From the NCBI RefSeq assembly GCF_018320785.1, contig NC_054882.1, positions 28,028,719-28,092,718 of the forward strand: 64,000 nucleotides of DNA. Reading direction: 5' to 3'. This stretch comes from Cheilinus undulatus. Lineage: Eukaryota > Chordata > Actinopteri > Labriformes > Labridae. Below the pieces are notes generated by a model that was not told where the DNA came from, ran no database searches, and saw nothing but the letters and a program-made list of their open reading frames with translations. Below, piece after piece: positions 58,326 to 64,000 of the stretch. The translations under genes and the position numbers were made by a program. The stretch's first letter is position 1, and each line of letters opens with the position of its first letter.

Positions 58326-59268
58326 CAGTGGTTCCCGGCCGTTTTTCTATAAGGACCCCCCTACTCATGTCTAAGAAAAGCTAAGCCCCCCCAGAACCCA
58401 CTTGGAAAAATTAAACATCGCAAAATCCCAACATAATAGGCCTAATAATGTAATAAATCCTTGCCAAAAGATCTTTGTGTAAACTATCCATTATTACAAC
58501 AGCATATAAGGGCTACTCTAAGAAGAATAAGGAGTATCTTTTGATTTCAAGAGAATGCTAAAAGTTTTCAAGTTTAATAAGTTGTAAATTTATGAGGGAA
58601 AAAAAGGCTTTCTACTTTAAAAGCTGTAGATTTGTATGAAACAAAGTGGAGAATTTTTGAGACCATAAAGTTGAAAAATGGCCAATTGAGTGTGAGAAAA
58701 TCCTACCAGATTACACACCAGATGTAGTCCTGCATTTGAGAGCCTAATCAGATGACACCCCTCACTGGGACTGAGCAATAAGGAAGTATTTGTGATTTTA
58801 GCCCAGAATAATCTGATTATCATCACAATCTGGATTTAGAAGAGACATTTCTGTAAACTGGGGTTATTCTGCAATTGTTTTCAATATGGTTTCACGTAAA
58901 ATTTTTGACTGTAAAAATGTTGTAAATTTAAGACTTTAAAACTTACAATTTTTGAGTTTATGATGTCAAAATATACAGCTTTTAAACGTCGCAATTTCCT
59001 GCTTTTTCCCAGAAAATGTACAACTTTTTTAACTCAGACATTCTGAGTTTGGTCTCTTGGTAAATACGTGACTTCTCAATCTCAAAAATGTACTTTTTTC
59101 CCTCAAAAATCAAAGGATCCTCTTCATTTTTAATCATTTAGGGAGGCTTTAGCACACCATGGTACATTATGTTACTAACATTACTCTAAAATAAATATCT
59201 GTATATCTCATTTTGACATCCTCAGAGTAGACAGGGCCCCACACTCCCTTCTAAAATCTTTGGCAACA
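58326..59268 (+). mobile_element. hAT-type element, right terminus missing
   Basis: It starts CAGTGGTTCCCGGCCGTTTT and carries the shared internal piece GGGACTGAGCAATAAGGAAG. Its right part matches the copy at 45416-46115 (GTAGACAGGG near 59228) but stops about 40 bp before the expected inverted terminus. Same family as 35464, 45416 and 55909. Confidence 0.65.
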
Positions 59269-59449
59269 ATATACTGTATTTACTGTGCTATACTGTATAT
59301 GCCTGTCTAACCAAACATGACAATGAATGATAGGCTAGCCTGATGCTAATGCTAACAGCACTGACTCACTGGTTGTTGTTGCTTGCCAGTATTTATCTTT
59401 TATCAGTCTGTTATGGTAGTCCCTCTACAGCACATCATAAAACCATAAA

Positions 59450-59565
59450 GGATGGACCAGATTCCATGTCTTGTCATCAGGCAGATTCAGTTCCAGTCTG
59501 AAACGATTGTGCCAGGTCTGAGAATGAACCAGACCAATCAGCGTCATTTGAGGAGAACCAGCTAC
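59450..59565 (+). repeat. Fragment related to the 18.6-kb transposon module
   Basis: GATGGACCAGATTCCATG and GACCAATCAGCGTCATTTGA resemble the stretch at 18601-18710 (GACCAATCAGTGTCGAAG). This is a partial, diverged copy of the sequence ahead of the helicase-like ORF in the hAT element at 17582-19161. Confidence 0.4.
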
Positions 59566-60595
59566 TAGTTGTGTTGTTTTCAGAGCTCAACAAACTTTTC
59601 CTTCAACTCATTGTCCCATCTAACAGCACAGACTTCGTCTTTATTCTTTGGCCATTGCCCTTTGTTTTGTTTACATTTGTGACTGATGCTTGTGCAGAGC
59701 GCTATGTGGTCTTACAAACATCACTGGGTTCATGGAACAATTGTAGAAGGCAGGACAAAATCAGACATGCTAGACTTTACTGTCAGGAGGTCGTGAGGTG
59801 TCTCAGGTGTGTGCCTGGTTGTCGTTCATTATTAAATCACACAGTAGATGGAACAGACTTCTGGAGCCGACAGGACCCAAATCTCTACAACTGTCGAATC
59901 ATGCTGAAAAACTCAGCTTAAGTAAAAATTTAAGCCTTTTCATAGAATAAATAGATGTTTATTGCCATTTGCACAGGTACAGGACAGTACAGGTACATTG
60001 GAATTTTTGTGTGTTGCTTCTTGAGTCAGCTCTACAAAAGACTAAAAATTCATCACCCAGTAATTTTAGTTGATCTTTTATGGAGCTTAAATGTACTGAA
60101 TAAATATTATGGTAACCTCCAAGTGCTGGACTTGGAACTAGAAATTTAGTCCTGTGCAAAAACTTGCTTTTCACAGTTAATGAATATCCAGAATAGTATG
60201 ACAAAAATTCATGAATAGTGGCTGCACAACAAACAGCAACCTTTGGTGTTGAAAAAATGAAGCCACTTGCAGTTCTTCCTCTGTCCAGTTGAGACTGGCT
60301 AATAAAGTAGCTTTAGATTGTATGTAAAAATTTTATGACTGAAATGAACATGTTTATGGGCTGATTTAGTGCCCCACAATTAATCTGACTGCAATCAAAA
60401 TGTCAGGCTGTGAAATTACATAATCAAATTAAAGGCTGCTTGTAGGGTTTACAAAAATGCCTGCAGAAAGAACTTAAAGTTTACGATAGTGCCACTATTG
60501 CACCTTTAGAAGTTCCTGCAGTACTGTAAAAATTCAAAGTTTTGTATTTCTTTTTATTCTACTCAATATCTATGTTTTGAGTTGAGAAATACACA
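59566..60595. other. PPP1R14 intron, nothing recognised
   Basis: A 116-codon open frame (59571-59921) is present but resembles no family and follows directly on repeat-derived sequence. No splice support. Confidence 0.35.
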
Positions 60596-60603
60596 CTTCA
60601 AAG

Positions 60604-62130
60604 TAGGGCAGAGCAACATGGGAAAAAACTGATACTGCAGTAGTTTTTGTCTCTGTGATATATTGAAATTTTTTAAATAAAAAAATGAAAAAAGCAGGTA
60701 AATGAAGTACCATTTATGTGCATTTATATTACTTTATTTAAATAATTAAAAAAATCTTACTTGGTCCTTATGTCTTACTCTGATTTCAGCTATCACACTG
60801 CAGTCACAGCAGCTCTGACCCACAGACACAGAGGAGGGAGACAGAGCAGGCTGACTGAGACTCGTTTCTTCTCCAGCTTTACTAACAAACTTGCCAGTGT
60901 GTTCCTTAAAGACCCTGTAAAGTGAAAATAAATCTTTATTTAGGTTTGTTGTATGGCAGATTACTGTGTTATGAACCCCTAGTTCAAACTTCAGTCAAAG
61001 AAAACATCTCTAGGTTTATAAAATTAAGCTTCAAAATCATGAAAAATGAGGCAGTCAAATCTGCTCCAGGATGGTGTGGGCGTGTCTGTTGAATGAGCGG
61101 AAGCCATGCCCACTCAGAAGAAACAGGATCCTCTCAAATTTTAAAAATGTTACAATCTGAATGGAGGAAAGCACTCACACCATTATCCTGCCCCTTGAGC
61201 TTATGAACAGGGCGCACCTCTCTGTGTCAGAGAAGAGACAAAGTCAGTTTTCTGTCTCAAAACTCAGTTAAGACACTTTAAAAGATCCATAGACCACTGT
61301 GGCTGATAGATTTGGCAAATTTACCTCACAATGAACAGAAAAACAGCATTGAACTTACTGTTAACTTTCAATAAAGGCAGTGACATCAGCTAACAACTGA
61401 CTGTACTGAGATGAACTGCTCTGTGAATTTGTTTTGTCGTGTTAGAGGGGTGGGGTCATTACCTACTGTGGGCTTATGACATCACCAGCTCACATATTTG
61501 CCCCGCCCACATTAAGCCAAGTCAGGAAAGAGGTGAAAAACTTTCTAATAGTCTATATCCAAAACTCAGTCACATGTAGATCTCAGTGTTTTCACATGTT
61601 TACAGCAACCATATTCCAACACATCTAGTGTGTTAAGACATACATTTTGGATTTCACTTTACAGGGTCTTTAAATGTCATCAACCATTCATAACGACATT
61701 CAAAGTTAAGTTTGACCAACATGATCAGGCCTAGGAGGGCAACTGATGGTTAAATGAATGCTTACAGAGCAATCTGTTGTGACTTTCAAGCCGCAGTGCA
61801 CACACTGAAGCTCTAAAATAATCTGCACAGCCATGTTATATGTTAATTTAGCGCACCATGGCAAGGTACCATATCTAGTGGGATTCAGCTCCCCAACGAT
61901 CAGCTAGGAGACTCGCAGACTCCCCTGCACAGCTCTCACTTCTTCTAACTCCTGATGAGAATTTCAGGCAGATTTTAACAAACGTTCATCGCTGAAACAA
62001 GCAATTTTGGTTGAAATCCAAAAATGCAGAAAGGGCAGTGTGATGTACACCAGGTCACTTGAATATCATGTGATGTGACTATTGCGCATGTGCAGATCGC
62101 CATAGAAATACTATACATTGTTCAGCCCTA
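60604..62130. mobile_element. hAT-type element with nested TTAA element
   Basis: 1,527 bp with ends TAGGGCAGAGCAACATG and, inverted, TAGGGCTGAACAATGTA. The flanking 8-mers CTTCAAAG (60596-60603) and CTTCAAAA (62131-62138) match at 7 of 8. About half of its length is a later insertion (60910-61669). No transposase was recognised. Confidence 0.82.
60910..61669. mobile_element. TTAA-flanked MITE (piggyBac/Kolobok type)
   Basis: 760 bp flanked by TTAA on both sides (60906-60909 and 61670-61673), with perfect inverted ends AGACCCTGTAAAGTGAAA. The TTAA duplication is used by the piggyBac and Kolobok superfamilies; the ends do not decide between them. No transposase frame. It is nested inside the hAT element at 60604-62130. 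Confidence 0.85.
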
Positions 62131-62138
62131 CTTCAAAA

Positions 62139-64000
62139 CTATTATGATTCTCTGAATTTTCCTTGATAACCCAGCAGGTAGACTTATGAAACTACTGAAA
62201 TATTACATAATTACAAATTGCAATATTGTCCAGTATAATGGCTATTGCACATTACCCAATCATGCAGCATTAGGCTGACCTGACAGACCGGTGGAAACGT
62301 TGTTGCCAAGAGGCTTAAGGCCTGCGTCAGCTCCTCTTTTCTGTGTTTTGACTGATACAAAGTCATGCATATACCCTAAATAAGAGTTCCACTGGAAAAA
62401 ACAAGCCTAACCTTGTGATCAAGCTGCCCAACCACACAAAGAATCTTCTGCTCTCAAGCGTTTACTAAATAAAACCTGTTAAAAATTGGAAATATGACTA
62501 TCAAAATGATCATGCTAATTCTTTGAATGTTTATTTTTTCTTGACAGGAAGAAACAGGTCATCATGTAGATGATTCTGAATTTTAAATTCCAGTGGGGTC
62601 ATCTCATCTTGATGAATTCCAACTGCTTATTTAGGCTGCTTCTGTATTCCCAGTCTAAAACTGCAATCCTCCGAGAACCACTTTGATATTCATGAATTCC
62701 AGTGATTAGTGCCAGCATTCATTTTAGCTTCAGTCTGTTGCTTTTAACTTCAAAAAGTGCTGCTGAGACATTTCAGCCCAGAGGCCTCATTAAAATGCTC
62801 TTCTGCTCTGACAATGAAGGTAACTTTCAACTAGCTGGAAGTTGTGACTGCGTACAAAATGAAAAACTAAAAAGTTGCTGGAAAGGGTCATCATGTTTTC
62901 CAAGTGTACTCCTCTCATTGACATTCTGTGATGCGCTGCATGGCTCTGCAGTCACACGCAGACAGAATTTTTAGAGTACACCCCTGTTCATAGTCATCAT
63001 TTATGTTGTTACCATCGTGTTTTTTTTGTTTTTTTTTTACTGATTGCAGTTGAAAGTTGCATGCATACCTAAGAATTTCTTAGTGATCTTTGCTTAACAA
63101 AAAAGATTTCTAATATAACTACTCCCATTATTTCAGTGGGAGGATTTAGCATCATTAGAAAGCTGAACTTGCACCTCATGGAAGAATGAAAATAGATCAA
63201 TGCAGAATCTTTGATCTATTGGCCCACAGTATATTTACTGAAGTGACTTAAAATACAGAAAATTTTAAAGCAATCTGCACTGTTGTATTGAACCACCAAC
63301 ATCTAACCTATTTGAGAAAAATAAAAATAGAAAACAAGCGCCTGCAGCTTCTCGCAGTACAGCTAGTAAGTCAAAGCTCACATGGCACAGAGGCGTACAT
63401 CATGGACTCAACCCAGCGTGTGTCCTGCAGACATCAGCAGAATCACACGGGGCCTAAACTGGCAGAGAGTATCAATTAGAGGGGGCACAGGGGACTCTGA
63501 AGGGGGGCCCATCTATTCCGCCACTCAGCACTTCCACATTGATTAGCTCTCTCCTCATCCAGAAAGCTGTGCGAGCCCCCCGTCCTCAGCAACCATGAAA
63601 ACTCCCCAACCGGAAAATATCCTCCTTAAAAAGAGGCGCCACTTGTCAAATATAAGTGTACACCTGCTGACGCTCGGATATCTGAGTGTTCAGGATCCCT
63701 CCAGTGTGAACAGTTCATTTTCTCTTGGAATGTAAGGCTGATAAAAGCCAGTGATGTGGACTGATTACTTTGCTAAATTTGCTTTTTATAACTGAGGACC
63801 ACTTTTTTACAATCACTGGCATTAACCTTTCAATAAGCTGCAAGACAGCAAGACATTGTCTAGTTAATGCTAACATTTACAGTCCATATAAAGCATAAAA
63901 AGTTAGTTTCTGTTATAAAACCAGATTATTATTAGTAAAGGTTATGACATTATGGAAAGAATCAAATCCACTAAAGCAGTATAGACTTTATGACCTTAAG
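62139..64000. other. PPP1R14 intron or intergenic, nothing recognised
   Basis: No second PPP1R14 exon and no bounded repeat was recognised. A GC-richer block occurs at about 63480-63660 but has no identifying features. Confidence 0.4.

Noticed and set aside
59571..59921. 116-codon plus-strand open frame
   Set aside because: It follows repeat-derived DNA and has no recognised motif, splice support or family resemblance.

Overview
The window is nuclear DNA from a vertebrate, almost certainly a teleost fish. Genes are split into short exons with GT/AG introns, coding density is very low, the background is AT-rich, and the repeats are typical of fish: Tc1/mariner and hAT DNA transposons, tRNA-derived SINEs, a non-LTR retrotransposon and a Ty3/gypsy remnant. 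No bacterial-style operons, CRISPR arrays or rRNA/tRNA genes were seen. The species cannot be named from this stretch alone.

Three protein-coding genes are supported. (1) Minus strand, 1252-4370: two coding exons of a PLEKHG1/PLEKHG3-type Rho guanine-nucleotide exchange factor, giving the N-terminal serine-rich region and the start of the DH domain. The rest of the gene runs off the left edge, and its start codon lies in an unidentified exon further right. A CpG-richer stretch near 29.0-29.3 kb is a candidate (unproven) first exon. (2) Minus strand, 32734-46620: a complete spint1 (HAI-1) gene. Ten coding exons were assembled by splice sites and phase into 507 codons: signal peptide, MANSC, PKD-like domain, Kunitz 1, a 16-codon cassette, LDLa, Kunitz 2, transmembrane helix and short tail. 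(3) Plus strand, 53766-53945: the first coding exon of a PPP1R14-family (CPI-17-like) inhibitor of protein phosphatase 1; later exons were not found up to 64000. spint1 and the PPP1R14 gene are head-to-head, about 7 kb apart.

Layout: 1-4.4 kb RhoGEF exons with a Tc1/mariner MITE; 4.4-29 kb mainly intron or intergenic DNA with a decayed Tc1 element, SINEs, a hAT element (17.6-19.2 kb) carrying a helicase-like ORF remnant, and a gypsy gag fossil; 29-32.7 kb candidate promoter, a hAT relic and the spint1 3' region; 32.7-46.6 kb spint1, its introns loaded with hAT elements (two with exact 8-bp target duplications) and SINEs; 46.6-53.4 kb the shared upstream region with a palindromic AP-1/E-box site, a SINE, a hAT MITE and a LINE fossil; 53.4-64 kb the PPP1R14 exon and its long first intron, holding nested DNA transposons.

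The genes do not form one pathway, but PLEKHG, SPINT and PPP1R14 members are linked at several places in vertebrate genomes, so the window looks like one copy of an old duplicated gene neighbourhood.
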